The position numbers were made by a program, and so were the translations under genes. A stretch of 64,000 nt of DNA, from NCBI GenBank assembly GCA_030429705.1, contig JAUIES010000001.1, forward strand, positions 310,001 to 374,000. The letters are read 5' to 3'. The notes under the pieces were generated by a model that did no database searches, was not told the DNA's origin, and saw nothing but the letters and a program-made list of their open reading frames with translations. This DNA comes from Phycisphaerae bacterium (lineage in GTDB: Bacteria; Planctomycetota; Phycisphaerae; Phycisphaerales; UBA1924). Positions 18,103 to 27,210 of the stretch are shown piece after piece. Each line of letters begins with the position of its first letter. Positions within the stretch are counted from its first letter, which is position 1.

Positions 18103-18462
18103 TCAGTCGAACGCGTTGAGCGCATCATCGGTTGAGTCATGAATATTGAAAAGACCAGTCAGCCGCGTAATCTCGAACACCTCGTAGATCTGCGGGTCAA
18201 TGTCGGCAAGTCTCAACTCACCTTCTTTCCCCTTGACCTTGTTGCGGATCGTAATGAGCGCCCCGAGAGCAGCAGAGGTCAAGTGATCGACATTGGCAAA
18301 GCTGATCAACATGCGCGGGCTGTCCGCCCCGTCGATAAGGCCACCGATTTCGTCACTGATCGCCTGTACATTCATCTCATCGAGAATGTTGCGATCGATA
18401 AACTCGACACAGGTCACCGTGTTGCGCTCGGTAATACGAAGTCGCGATTCGGATGAAGCCAT
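18103..18462 (-). CDS. STAS-domain anti-anti-sigma factor
   Basis: A 119-residue protein with STAS-domain layout: beta strand TCVEFIDRNIL, then LISFANVDHLTSAALGALI, where Ser63 (in LTSAALG) occupies the position phosphorylated in SpoIIAA/RsbV. It is probably the substrate of the kinase encoded immediately downstream; in the unphosphorylated state it would release the kinase's partner. A GGAGG-type site (GAGGCTGGTAG) lies before the ATG. Confidence 0.9.
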   Translation of the reverse strand: MASSESRLRITERNTVTCVEFIDRNILDEMNVQAISDEIGGLIDGADSPRMLISFANVDHLTSAALGALITIRNKVKGKEGELRLADIDPQIYEVFEITRLTGLFNIHDSTDDALNAFD

Positions 18463-18528
18463 CTACCAGCCTCCAGTGCAGATGCGGGACAGTCCCCGCG
18501 TATCAATCAAGCATAGCCCAAGTCCGTT

Positions 18529-18563
18529 CAAAAAGAACGACCGGACCCCGCAAGGTCCGGTCG
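18529..18563 (-). terminator. Rho-independent terminator of the secretin gene
   Basis: A perfect 10-bp stem CGACCGGACC (18538-18547) / GGTCCGGTCG (18554-18563) has a 6-nt loop and is followed on the minus strand by TTCTTTTT. It lies between the secretin stop and the STAS gene start, so the STAS/RsbW pair probably has its own promoter. Confidence 0.88.
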
Positions 18564-18591
18564 AAGTTCTCAAATCAACACATTCGAATCA

Positions 18592-21500
18592 TCATCCACC
18601 AAGGGCATCGAGCAAGCCCGGGAAGTTTTCTTCCTCTTGCTCGTTCTGGATCAGGATGGTGGGCTTGAGAAGGATCAAGAGCGTTTGCTCTTCTTTCGAG
18701 TCCACGCGATTCGAGAAGAATCGGCTCAGGATCGGAATCTTGCTCAGGACCGGAACACCAGTCTCGACTTCAAGTTCCGTCACCAGACGCTGGCCACCCA
18801 ACAAGATCGTCCCTTGATCGGGAATCGTGACGGTGGTTTGCACGCGGCTCACCGCGACGATCGGCAACTGGATGAATGAACCTGAAGCATTCCCTGAACT
18901 GAAGATATCACCGCCGACGACCACGCTGATTTCCTGCTGATTGAACCCGCGCACCTGTGAGATCGCTGCATCAACATTCAAAGTGACATAACGCCGGTCG
19001 GCCGAAACAACGCCGTCGATAATCAGCACAACGCCGTCGTTGACCACACCCACGGTGGGGTCAAAGGCTGCTGCCGAATCACTCGTCACCGGGGTGAGGT
19101 CAGACACGAATGATGTTTGCGTCGCCACATAGATATTGGCGGTCTGGCCGTTCGTGAAGGTCAGCCGCGGTGCGGTCAAACCAACTGATCGGCGGTCGGC
19201 CTGTGTCGCTTCAATCATGAAGTCGACCTGGATATCGTCGAGGAACTGGCCCGTGATACCAAGAGCCGGTGATGCACCGAGGATCTCACCTGCGAAACTG
19301 CTGCCCGCCGCAAGCAAGTTGGTCAGCGAGAGCGAGTTCTGAGCACCGCGGATGATGGAGAACTCATCGCCCTGTGTGCCAGGAGCAAACACGGGAACAA
19401 AGTCACCAGGAGCACCCGGTGTGCCGACCGGACCGATGGTGCCGTCGCCATCGAGGTCGAAGTTGCCTGAACCGACGCGGCGTGCAAGGTTGCCTTGCTC
19501 ATCGAAGTAATCGGATGGCAACAAGCTCGGGTCGAGCGTTCGTGCGATCGCAAACTCGCTGTTGTCCGCATTCAGGTAGACATCGAGGTCAAACCCGATC
19601 TGCTCGAAGAAGTCCTGAGCGACCAAGAGGAAGCGAACTTCAACATTGATCTGCAAAGCGCGAACTTCGCGAAGTTTACTGAGCAATGCGATGATTGAAC
19701 GGTGATTGCGAGGGGTGTTGGTGATGATGAGGTTGCCGTTGAACTCACGGATCGACCCGGTATCGCCACCATTTTCCTGCCAACCTTCAAAGTCAACATT
19801 AGACGAAATGATGTCAACGATCTCATCGATCATTTCCTGTTGATCGCGACGGTTGTCCTGATTCTGACCCTGACCCGTATTCTGGAACGGGCTCTGGCTG
19901 TTACCTCCACCGCGGCCACCACTACTCTGCAACACAGAGTTGAGGTCAAAGGTCGGCGCGTCGGTGTAGTCCGGGATATCCACGAGCAAGTCGCGAATGT
20001 CGTAGATCTCAAGCACCGTGTTGCGACGGAGCACCTCGTCAGAAGCGATCGTCAAGATGCCATCGGTCACAGCCCAACCTGCAGGGATGTCGGGGTCAGA
20101 CACCTTGTCGAGCACGCGATCAAGCACGGTTTCAAGCGACACATTTGAGAGTTTCAGCGTGACCGGCGATTCCTTGTCAACGCCGATGAGTTCGAGCGAT
20201 TCCCAGTCCACATCGATGTTGAGGCTCGAAATGTTCTCGACGAACTGAATGACATTGGCAAAGGTGTTGTCGGCGAAGTTCACCGGGATCCGCTGATCCT
20301 GCAATGAGGCGAGGACGGCGCGGTTGGCGGCACTCTCCGAAAACTGCATGGGTTCGCCGCGTTTGAAACTGATGTTCGGCCAGTCTGACGGATAACCGAT
20401 GACAGTCTCCGGCGCAACCAGAGCATGTTCGTTCTGAATCGAGTGGCGCGAGTAACTGTAATGCTTGTCGCGTTGAATGTTGTAGTAATCGCGATAGATG
20501 ATCGCGTCTTCGAGCACATCCTTGAGCAGCAAACCAGCAGGGCTGATCGGATCGGCAGTCAGGATCTGATCGACGATCTGCAGTGCTTCTTCATAACGAA
20601 GTTCGGTCTGCAACGCACGAACGCGACCGATCGCTTCACCGATCATCGCATCGCGAGCAGCCCGTTCTTCATCCGAACGCATACGCGCTGCGTTTTCGAG
20701 CTCAGTTGTGGTCGCTTCAATTTCACGGCGACTTGCTTCGTCTTCAGCTGCCTCGATGTCAATCATCGCGCGACGGGCGTTCTCCAACATGCCTTCAAAC
20801 TCGGCTTCGGGCAGAACATTGCGATTCTGATTGGCAGTCAACTGCGCTTGAGCAGCTGCCATGCGTGCACGGGTGAAGTCACCTGTGTCGAGCGCGGCTT
20901 TGGCTTCTTCGATTTGATTCGAGAACATCGCCCGGGCGCGGCTGCGCTGCTGCTCAAGCGTGTCTTGCTCGGTCTGCAGCACATTGGCATCAGGTGCCTG
21001 ATTGAGTTGCAGGCGTGCTGTGTTGCCGTTGCGTTCGACGCGGGCGAGATCATCGGCTGAAAGATACTGACGGTAGTTCTGCAGCAACAACCCGTACTGC
21101 GTTGCTGCGGCTGAGTAGCGACTTTCTGAGAATGCCCGGTCGGCTTCCGCGAGGATTGTCATCGCTTCGGCGCGGTTGGATTCCTGAATCGGATCGGTGG
21201 GCTGACTCGCGCCAGAGCCGTTCAAGAGCCACTCGACCTTGTCGTCATCCGCAGCACCGAACACACCAAGGCGAACATCACCTGTGGCATCGGCCATGTC
21301 ACGCAACTTCCCAGCGTATGTGTCCAGCATGGACTGCTGACCAGGGGACAACTCCACACCGGCCTGAAGGACGCGGCTCAGACGGTCGCGAGCGACCTGG
21401 TAGTTGCCCGCACCAAAAGCGTCAACACCTGCGAACAGGTCATCTTTGACCCGCGGCAGAATCGTTGACTGCTCAGCAATCGCGATGTCGTAGACACGCT

Positions 21501-21927
21501 TTGCGGTCGCTTTGTCTTCAGCAGATGCTGAGGGCGAAGACATGACCTGGTTGGCGTATTGCACCGCCGACCGCAGATCGCCACCCGCCAGATCGGCTTC
21601 GGCTTTCTGCACGCTGATCTGCGATGGTGTCAGTGTCCGCATCTGTCCTGCGATCTTGCCCATGAGCGAGAACGCCTGACCAGACTCCTCGTCCGTCATC
21701 GAGGCGGACCCCGATTTCATGACGATGTAGAGCAACCGCTCGGCTTGCACCAACTTGCCTTGATCCATCAACTCCTGGGTGCGAGCGAACGCCCGACTGG
21801 CAGAAGCCTCAACAATCTCGGTTGTCGGCGTCGGGACCGGCTCTGCCGATGCAACACCGAGGGGTAAAGCACACGCTGCTGCTGCAGCCAAGACTGATCG
21901 AACCGACCGAAATCCACTGTTTCGCAT
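18592..21927 (-). CDS. Secretin (GspD/PilQ-like) with very long helical N-terminal region
   Basis: A 1111-residue protein. The ATG at 21927 has GGAGA upstream and a signal peptide cleaved after GVASA. Residues ~30-500 are helical, Ala/Glu/Gln/Arg-rich and TPR-like or coiled-coil. At ~546-605 there is a secretin N0/STN-like domain (VNFADNTFANVIQFVENIS). At ~690-770 there is an N1-type domain (NLIITNTPRNHRSIIALLSK). The outer-membrane secretin core is at ~900-1095, with the diagnostic GTILLGGQ and the end VPVLSKIPILSRFF. A Gly/Asn/Gln-rich linker separates the N-domains. It should form the outer-membrane channel of a type II secretion or type IV pilus machine. No other gsp gene is adjacent. Confidence 0.93.
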   Translation of the reverse strand: MRNSGFRSVRSVLAAAAACALPLGVASAEPVPTPTTEIVEASASRAFARTQELMDQGKLVQAERLLYIVMKSGSASMTDEESGQAFSLMGKIAGQMRTLTPSQISVQKAEADLAGGDLRSAVQYANQVMSSPSASAEDKATAKRVYDIAIAEQSTILPRVKDDLFAGVDAFGAGNYQVARDRLSRVLQAGVELSPGQQSMLDTYAGKLRDMADATGDVRLGVFGAADDDKVEWLLNGSGASQPTDPIQESNRAEAMTILAEADRAFSESRYSAAATQYGLLLQNYRQYLSADDLARVERNGNTARLQLNQAPDANVLQTEQDTLEQQRSRARAMFSNQIEEAKAALDTGDFTRARMAAAQAQLTANQNRNVLPEAEFEGMLENARRAMIDIEAAEDEASRREIEATTTELENAARMRSDEERAARDAMIGEAIGRVRALQTELRYEEALQIVDQILTADPISPAGLLLKDVLEDAIIYRDYYNIQRDKHYSYSRHSIQNEHALVAPETVIGYPSDWPNISFKRGEPMQFSESAANRAVLASLQDQRIPVNFADNTFANVIQFVENISSLNIDVDWESLELIGVDKESPVTLKLSNVSLETVLDRVLDKVSDPDIPAGWAVTDGILTIASDEVLRRNTVLEIYDIRDLLVDIPDYTDAPTFDLNSVLQSSGGRGGGNSQSPFQNTGQGQNQDNRRDQQEMIDEIVDIISSNVDFEGWQENGGDTGSIREFNGNLIITNTPRNHRSIIALLSKLREVRALQINVEVRFLLVAQDFFEQIGFDLDVYLNADNSEFAIARTLDPSLLPSDYFDEQGNLARRVGSGNFDLDGDGTIGPVGTPGAPGDFVPVFAPGTQGDEFSIIRGAQNSLSLTNLLAAGSSFAGEILGASPALGITGQFLDDIQVDFMIEATQADRRSVGLTAPRLTFTNGQTANIYVATQTSFVSDLTPVTSDSAAAFDPTVGVVNDGVVLIIDGVVSADRRYVTLNVDAAISQVRGFNQQEISVVVGGDIFSSGNASGSFIQLPIVAVSRVQTTVTIPDQGTILLGGQRLVTELEVETGVPVLSKIPILSRFFSNRVDSKEEQTLLILLKPTILIQNEQEEENFPGLLDALGG

Positions 21928-22308
21928 TGCGTTCTCCAACTGAGAATCCCGCGAGTCTCTCGAGTGTCGTCCACTCGACTGTTTCGTCTCGAATTGATGT
22001 TTCGAACCCCGTCTGGCCCGAAACCATCCCACCCTCCGAGGAGGCCGGGAGCCGAGTGTAGCGCCATTCAACTGACAGGCGAGACCTTCACCAACACCTT
22101 GTGCTTGCTTTTGGTCATGCCGAGGTCATCCTTGCTTGCGGGCTGGCACTGTTTCCCCGCGCCGAGGAAGATACTTTGCTCAGGCCCAAACCGCAAATCG
22201 AGGGGGTCGCGGCATCCTGCCGTTGGGGACGAAAGCGGGGTCGTCCCATCAACCCTCTGCGCTGTGTCGCTTCGCTCGGTGCCCCCGAGCGGTTCCAAAC
22301 AACATCGG
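21928..22308. other. Intergenic region, no feature supported
   Basis: A 381-bp gap between two minus-strand genes. It must contain the secretin promoter near 21930-22070, but I cannot assign one with confidence. The open frame covering 22068-22331 on the minus strand has no ribosome binding site or protein-like features. Confidence 0.4.
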
Positions 22309-23316
22309 CTAATCGATCCAACGGGCAACAATCACACCCGGCTCGCGCGTTTTTGGCGCGTCCGTGACTTCGACCGCAAGTTCAGCAACAGCCGCTTCCA
22401 TGTGTTCGTCAGTCATTCGATCCATCGCCAGGATCGTCACATCGACCCAGTCTTCGCGTTCGGACTCAGGATCGACGAGAACGCCGACACCGGTCCGAGC
22501 GATGTCGTCCGCTTCGCTGAGATTTGATGCCCAAAAAAGGGCTTCTGCATAGCGTCCGGGCTGTTCCTGGTCGATTTCGCACCGCACGACCGCCCTCCAC
22601 GCCGTTACGCCGAGGTCGTTGCCCTCGTCGTCGATATTCGTTTCCGGGTCAACATTCAGGGTGAGCCGCCATTCCTGACGGAGAAAGCCGACGATCTCTT
22701 CCGCTGCCAGAGCATTCGTCTGATCTGCAGGGACGAGGAGCACCGATCGGTGTTCGTGGGCAGCCGAATCCACACCGACCGGCTCAGCCATCAGTTGAAG
22801 ATCGAACGCTTCGAGCAGCGCCTCGACGCGCTCCTTCAGGGAAGTCTCGGCCCGAATGGTGACAATTTTGTGTTCATCCACAAAGACATAAAAGAACGGC
22901 TCTTCCGACATCGCACCGAAACCGCACATTCCATCTTCATAGAAAAACCCCCTGAACTGGCGAAATCCGTCTATCAGACGATCGACACCAAGCCTGTCGT
23001 AGGAGATGTACGGGTCGATCTCGCGGAAACTGTCGTGGCCGAGGAAGTCGAGAATCGGGTACACCCGCCGAGGCATCATCGCAAACAATTGCAGAACCAA
23101 TGCCGGGAGTTTCTCGCAGGAGATGACGACATCGAACACATACCGGTCGGGCCATTCTTCGAGATCTGACCCGTCTTCAGCACCATCGGCGGACTCAAAT
23201 TCCATGGCGTAGCCAGGTTTTGGGTCAATTGTTTCCACAGGATATACACCGAGCGGAAACTGCATCGAGCCGATCTGGACGCGTTCGAGGGATGGATCAA
23301 CGGAGCAGGTGTACAT
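22309..23316 (-). CDS. Hypothetical protein, soluble, acidic
   Basis: A 335-residue protein. I take the ATG at 23316; an upstream TTG at 23337 is possible. There is no signal peptide or membrane segment. The sequence is acidic and Glu/Asp-rich, with two similar-looking alpha/beta halves: the first has VFDVVISCEKLPALVLQLFA and ILDFLGHDSFREIDPYISYD, the second has VLLVPADQTNALAAEEIVGF and the end GVIVARWID. No family recognised. It is divergent from coaX. Confidence 0.72.
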   Translation of the reverse strand: MYTCSVDPSLERVQIGSMQFPLGVYPVETIDPKPGYAMEFESADGAEDGSDLEEWPDRYVFDVVISCEKLPALVLQLFAMMPRRVYPILDFLGHDSFREIDPYISYDRLGVDRLIDGFRQFRGFFYEDGMCGFGAMSEEPFFYVFVDEHKIVTIRAETSLKERVEALLEAFDLQLMAEPVGVDSAAHEHRSVLLVPADQTNALAAEEIVGFLRQEWRLTLNVDPETNIDDEGNDLGVTAWRAVVRCEIDQEQPGRYAEALFWASNLSEADDIARTGVGVLVDPESEREDWVDVTILAMDRMTDEHMEAAVAELAVEVTDAPKTREPGVIVARWID

Positions 23317-23381
23317 GGTCTTTACTTCAATCGGCAATTGGCCACTGTAGACCCTGCAATATGGGGCTACCGTCCTGCATC

Positions 23382-24161
23382 ATGAGCGAACATATGCACC
23401 TGATCGCGCTATGCGTCGGCAACACCCGAACGAGGGTGGGTTTTTTCCAGAATGACGAAATCGTCGCTTCTGAAACCCATGACAGCAAGGCTCCCGAGGA
23501 CATCGTCGGGACGATCCAAAAACACGAGTCCGCACACGCCGGTGCGAGTGTTGTGATTTCTTCCGTCAACAACAGCGCTGCGGCTGCGATCGAGCACAAG
23601 ATCACTGCCGCCGTTGGCCGAAATATTGTCCTTCGATTGGGGCGAGACCTTCCGATCCCGCTCAAACACACGCTCGATGATGACACAACACTTGGACACG
23701 ATCGAGCGGTCAATGCCATTGCTGCCTTTGAGTTTGCGAAACAGGCGTGCATCGTTGTTGATGTCGGGACCGCGGTCACCGTTGATTTCGTCGATGGTGA
23801 AGGTGTGTTTCACGGCGGAGTGATCTTTCCTGGGTTAAACATGATGCTGCGAGCATTGCATCAGCAGACGGCGTCATTGCCTGCTGTGCGCTTTGCGCCA
23901 TCTGATCCACAACGCGGTCAACTCGGCAAAGACACGCCGCACGCCATGGTGCTTGGGGCTCTGGCTGCGGTGCGTGGCGGGGTCCGCGCGCAGGCGGAAG
24001 CGGCTGCCCTTTTTTACGGGGCTTACCCGCAGATCATCGCCACCGGAGGTGATATGGCGATTCTCGAAGAAGAAGGACTCATCGAACATTTCGTCGCAGA
24101 TCTGCAGTTGCTCGGCGTGCAGGCCTGCGTCCGCGCCGCCCGCGAAGAATCTGACGACTGA
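23382..24161 (+). CDS. coaX: Type III pantothenate kinase
   Basis: A 259-residue ASKHA-fold enzyme for the first step of CoA synthesis. The start at 23382 gives an N-terminus aligned to the family. LGHDR (104-108) corresponds to the G-x-D-R motif with the catalytic-base Asp107. [11 protein letters not shown] (127-137) and [19 protein letters not shown] are the other family signatures. Oddly, the first phosphate-binding motif, normally D-x-G-N-[ST], reads CVGNT (11-15), with Cys for Asp. The gene is 8 bp ahead of the MnmE-like gene and probably co-transcribed with it. Confidence 0.9.
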   Translation: MSEHMHLIALCVGNTRTRVGFFQNDEIVASETHDSKAPEDIVGTIQKHESAHAGASVVISSVNNSAAAAIEHKITAAVGRNIVLRLGRDLPIPLKHTLDDDTTLGHDRAVNAIAAFEFAKQACIVVDVGTAVTVDFVDGEGVFHGGVIFPGLNMMLRALHQQTASLPAVRFAPSDPQRGQLGKDTPHAMVLGALAAVRGGVRAQAEAAALFYGAYPQIIATGGDMAILEEEGLIEHFVADLQLLGVQACVRAAREESDD

Positions 24162-24169
24162 GCCCGGCT

Positions 24170-25126
24170 GTGATACGGAAGAATACATGCCACTACACCA
24201 TTGAAACACCGATCCACGCATCGGGTGCGATCGGAATTGTGCGACTGACATCGACGGATGCTTCGACATTTGACGCATCACTGGCACATCTCGGGCTCGC
24301 ACCTGTGCGCGTCGGCCAGGTGCGGCGGATGTCGATTCTTGATATTGATGACGGGATCGTTGCTCGCTGGGACGACTGTTGCGCTGATCTCATGGTGCAC
24401 GGCGGCCGGGGCGTGATCGAAGCGGTCACCCATGAGCTCACCAATCGCGGCGTGAAACGAGCGTGTGATTCAGGAGAATCGCTCCGCAATCGTTGGCCGG
24501 AAGCGGCAAGCGATATCGAGGCGCAGGTGCTCGAGGCGCTGGCGCACGCGGCCAGCCCGCGGGCGGTGCCGATCTTGCTGGCGCAGCCGACGCGGCACGC
24601 GGCGGACCTGTCGCGGGGGGTCGCCGATGCAAATGCATTGGGACATTTGCTCACGCCGCCGTTCGTGTTGATCCTCGGGCCTCCGAATGTGGGCAAGTCG
24701 AGTCTGCTGAACGCATTGGTCGGTCAGGAAGCGTCGATTGTCGCCGATCGACCCGGCACGACGCGTGACACCGTGGCGGCGATGGCGGTGCTGGACGGTC
24801 TGACCGTACGACTTGCGGACGCGCCGGGGATGGCGGCGGAGGAACCGGACGAGATCGTTGCGGCTGCTGCCGAAATCGCTCGCACGCTCGAAGGCGCTGC
24901 CGATCTTGTGGTCTTGTGCGGCGATTCACAGTCTCCCCCCCTGTCGACGGACCGACCATCCATCACGGTCGCCACCCGGTCAGACCTTGACAGCGCCGAT
25001 TGGCCTCACGACCACGCGGTGTCGATGAAAGACGCTGCGCGTGTGCGCACGCTGGCAATCGCAATTCGAAGGGCACTCGTGCCGGACGCGGCCCTGAACG
25101 ATGAGCGGCCTTGGTCGCTCACCTAG
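24170..25126 (+). CDS. MnmE/TrmE-like GTPase, shortened
   Basis: A 318-residue GTG-start protein. The N-terminal ~95 residues match the MnmE formyl-THF-binding domain ([11 protein letters not shown]). The G domain has G1 GPPNVGKS (170-177), G2 PGTTRD (195-200), G3 DAPG (217-220; usually DTAG) and G4 as TRSD instead of NKxD. Typical MnmE is ~450 residues and ends with C-x-G-K. Here the central helical domain is cut to about 60 residues, and the protein ends soon after the G domain with no such Cys. It may be a specialised or non-modifying GTPase. No second MnmE or MnmG is in the window. Confidence 0.85.
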   Translation: MIRKNTCHYTIETPIHASGAIGIVRLTSTDASTFDASLAHLGLAPVRVGQVRRMSILDIDDGIVARWDDCCADLMVHGGRGVIEAVTHELTNRGVKRACDSGESLRNRWPEAASDIEAQVLEALAHAASPRAVPILLAQPTRHAADLSRGVADANALGHLLTPPFVLILGPPNVGKSSLLNALVGQEASIVADRPGTTRDTVAAMAVLDGLTVRLADAPGMAAEEPDEIVAAAAEIARTLEGAADLVVLCGDSQSPPLSTDRPSITVATRSDLDSADWPHDHAVSMKDAARVRTLAIAIRRALVPDAALNDERPWSLT

Positions 25127-25137
25127 AATGTTCAACG

Positions 25138-25626
25138 ATGCGTGACCATCGAGGGTACCGACGACCCAAACAACGATTCAGATTTCGACTCAACGAACAG
25201 GGCTCGTTGAGCGATGTCGCTCGCAGGGAAAAATGGCGATACTGGTCGATTGCAATTGCATGCATCGTCGTTGTTTCAGGACTCTCCGCTGCAGCGCGAT
25301 TTATCTTTGCTTGGGTTGTCGATCTGATTGATCAAGGATTTTCGTTTCTGGGCGCTCTCTTTCCGATTGGAGACTTGGATTCGGTCCTCATAGGCGCTTG
25401 GATTGTGGGTCTCATTCTGACACGACTTCTGACGCCTTTTGGTCTCCTTCTTGTCGCGTATTTCGTGTGTATTCGAGGTGCTTTCGCTCGTGTGATCGGC
25501 GCGTGCGGCCGATGCGCAGCCAGCGGCTACGACTTCATGGACCTCACACCCGAGGCCGACGGCTGCACCGTCTGCCCCGAATGCGGCGGAGCGTGGCGGG
25601 TTCACGGACCCGCTACCGAGTCTTGA
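25138..25626 (+). CDS. Membrane protein with C-terminal zinc-ribbon-like motif
   Basis: A 162-residue protein starting at the ATG at 25138, 11 bp after the GTPase stop. The basic N-terminus precedes a helix (YWSIAIACIVVVSGLSAAAR), one or two further hydrophobic segments, and then a cytoplasmic-type C-terminus. The last ~40 residues hold four Cys in two C-x2-C pairs (CGRC ... CPEC), a likely zinc ribbon. No named family. Similar zinc-ribbon tails recur in other genes of this window (51179-52300, 52367-52873). Confidence 0.72.
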   Translation: MRDHRGYRRPKQRFRFRLNEQGSLSDVARREKWRYWSIAIACIVVVSGLSAAARFIFAWVVDLIDQGFSFLGALFPIGDLDSVLIGAWIVGLILTRLLTPFGLLLVAYFVCIRGAFARVIGACGRCAASGYDFMDLTPEADGCTVCPECGGAWRVHGPATES

Positions 25627-25646
25627 ACACGCTGTACCATGTTCAC

Positions 25647-26684
25647 ATGATGTTCCTTCATAAGTGCTCGTACTTCGTTTTGTTCATAGGCGTTGTTCTC
25701 ACCGGATGCGGTCAGACGCAGCTGCGTGCCAGCGAGCCGGATGCGGTGCAAACGACCGAGCCCTTCGTCATGGTCCTCGGTGTCGCGCAAGATGCCGGGT
25801 ATCCACAGGCGGCGTGTCGGCGCGACTGCTGCGCGGCGGCGTGGGCTGACCCCGGTCTCAAACGGCTGGTCAGTTCAATGGCGATCGTCGACCCGCAGAG
25901 CGGCAAACGATGGCTCATCGATGCCACGCCCGACTTTCGCGAGCAGTTGCACGCGCTCGACGCGGTTACGCACCAGAGCGGGCATGCGACGAGTCGATCA
26001 ATCTCCAAGTCTGACCTCACGGGTGTGTTTTTGACACACGCCCACATCGGTCACTACACGGGGTTGACGCAACTTGGCCGCGAGGTGATCGGCGATCCCA
26101 AAACGCCGGTTTTTGCGATGCCTCGGATGGCGGATTTCTTGACGAACAATGGCCCGTGGAATCTGCTCGTCGAAGCCGGGCATATCGAAATCATGCCGAT
26201 CGCGGACGGGCAGACAATTCGGCTCAATGACGACCTGACGATCACGCCCATGCTCGTTCCACACCGCGACGAGTTTTCAGAGACGGTCGGTTATCGCATC
26301 GAAGGCCCTGATCGATCAGTCCTGTTCATCCCCGATATCGACAAGTGGTCTGCATGGGACACGCTGGGTGGGTCGATCGAGGCTGAGATCGCACGCGTCG
26401 ATGTCGCGTATCTCGATGGCACTTTTTTTGCCAGCGGCGAGATCCCCGGACGGGATATGTCTGAGATTCCACATCCGTTTATTGAAGAAAGTCTTGATCG
26501 GTTCGCGGCGCTTCGGGTCAACGATCGGGCGAAGATTCGGTTCATCCATTTCAACCATACAAACCCGGTTGTGCGCGACGATCCTGAAGCAATGCAGAAG
26601 ATACAGGCCATGGGGATGCGCACCGCCAGGCAGTTCGAGATGTTTGCATTGACGACGGACCAGGGTACGCGCGACGCTCGATAG
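25647..26684 (+). CDS. PqqB-like MBL-fold metallo-hydrolase, lipoprotein
   Basis: A 345-residue protein. The ATG at 25647 opens a lipoprotein signal (FVLFIGVVLTGC). The mature part starts MVLGVAQDAGYPQAACRRDC, the typical opening of PqqB/MBL-fold proteins, with LIDATPDFREQL. The metal motif reads LTHAHIGHYTGL, so the usual H-x-H-x-D-H has Gly in place of Asp, although the His residues are kept. Downstream metal-ligand regions are VPHRDE, IPDIDKW and a C-terminal FIHFNHTNP. No other PQQ genes are present, so a role outside PQQ synthesis is likely. Substrate unknown; the predicted location is the periplasmic face of a membrane. Confidence 0.85.
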   Translation: MMFLHKCSYFVLFIGVVLTGCGQTQLRASEPDAVQTTEPFVMVLGVAQDAGYPQAACRRDCCAAAWADPGLKRLVSSMAIVDPQSGKRWLIDATPDFREQLHALDAVTHQSGHATSRSISKSDLTGVFLTHAHIGHYTGLTQLGREVIGDPKTPVFAMPRMADFLTNNGPWNLLVEAGHIEIMPIADGQTIRLNDDLTITPMLVPHRDEFSETVGYRIEGPDRSVLFIPDIDKWSAWDTLGGSIEAEIARVDVAYLDGTFFASGEIPGRDMSEIPHPFIEESLDRFAALRVNDRAKIRFIHFNHTNPVVRDDPEAMQKIQAMGMRTARQFEMFALTTDQGTRDAR

Positions 26685-26838
26685 TCTGGTGATCATTCTG
26701 CTTGAGCGCGTCGGTCATTCATTTTGCAGCCTGGCGTGAGTTGTTGTATGCTTGCTGCGCTTTGTATTCGGCTTGTGAACACGAATAAACCTGGTTGCTA
26801 ATGAGCGTGATGATCATTCATCACTTGAGGAGACCTGC

Positions 26839-27180
26839 ATGTCTGCATTTGCTGCTTCGATTCGCACCGCTGCTCGTGTTGCCGCCATGCAAGGCGGTCA
26901 GTTTGCCGCCGGAGCTGCCCAAGGGGCGGCGGGGTATGGTCATATTCAAACCGGGCCGCCGAACCTTGCCAACGGACTCGGTGTGGTTGCGGGGCAAACC
27001 GCTCGCGACCGGTATCAACAGCAACAGGCTTTGCAACGGGCGGCGTACAACGCTCGTACGCAGCACGCGATGCGCACCGTCTCGAGTCCCGCGGCTGCGG
27101 TTGCGCGAACACAAACGGCGGGAACAAGACAGGCTGTTGCTTCTGCAAGTGCGGCTGCATCAGCAGCGGCGCGCAGTTGA
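26839..27180 (+). CDS. Small Ala/Gln/Arg-rich hypothetical protein
   Basis: A 113-residue protein with a strong GAGGAG 8 nt upstream of the ATG. The composition is dominated by Ala, Gln, Arg, Thr and Ser, and the end is low complexity (ASAAASAAARS). There is no signal peptide. The N-terminal third contains repeated AA-x-x-AA patterns. It could be a nucleic-acid-associated or structural protein, but this is a guess. No family recognised. Confidence 0.6.
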   Translation: MSAFAASIRTAARVAAMQGGQFAAGAAQGAAGYGHIQTGPPNLANGLGVVAGQTARDRYQQQQALQRAAYNARTQHAMRTVSSPAAAVARTQTAGTRQAVASASAAASAAARS

Positions 27181-27210
27181 TGAGGCGGACGGGCAAATGA
27201 GTCGATGCGT

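Noticed and set aside
21928-22308. Possible RNase P or other structured RNA suggested by a GAAACAGTGCCA string
   Set aside because: The rest of the conserved RNase P core is missing; the match is too short.
22068-22331. An 87-codon minus-strand frame upstream of the secretin
   Set aside because: It overlaps the end of the hypothetical gene at 22309-23316, has no ribosome site and its composition is not protein-like.
25398-25646. Upstream extension of the PqqB-like gene
   Set aside because: It overlaps the zinc-ribbon membrane protein and lies before the lipoprotein signal peptide.
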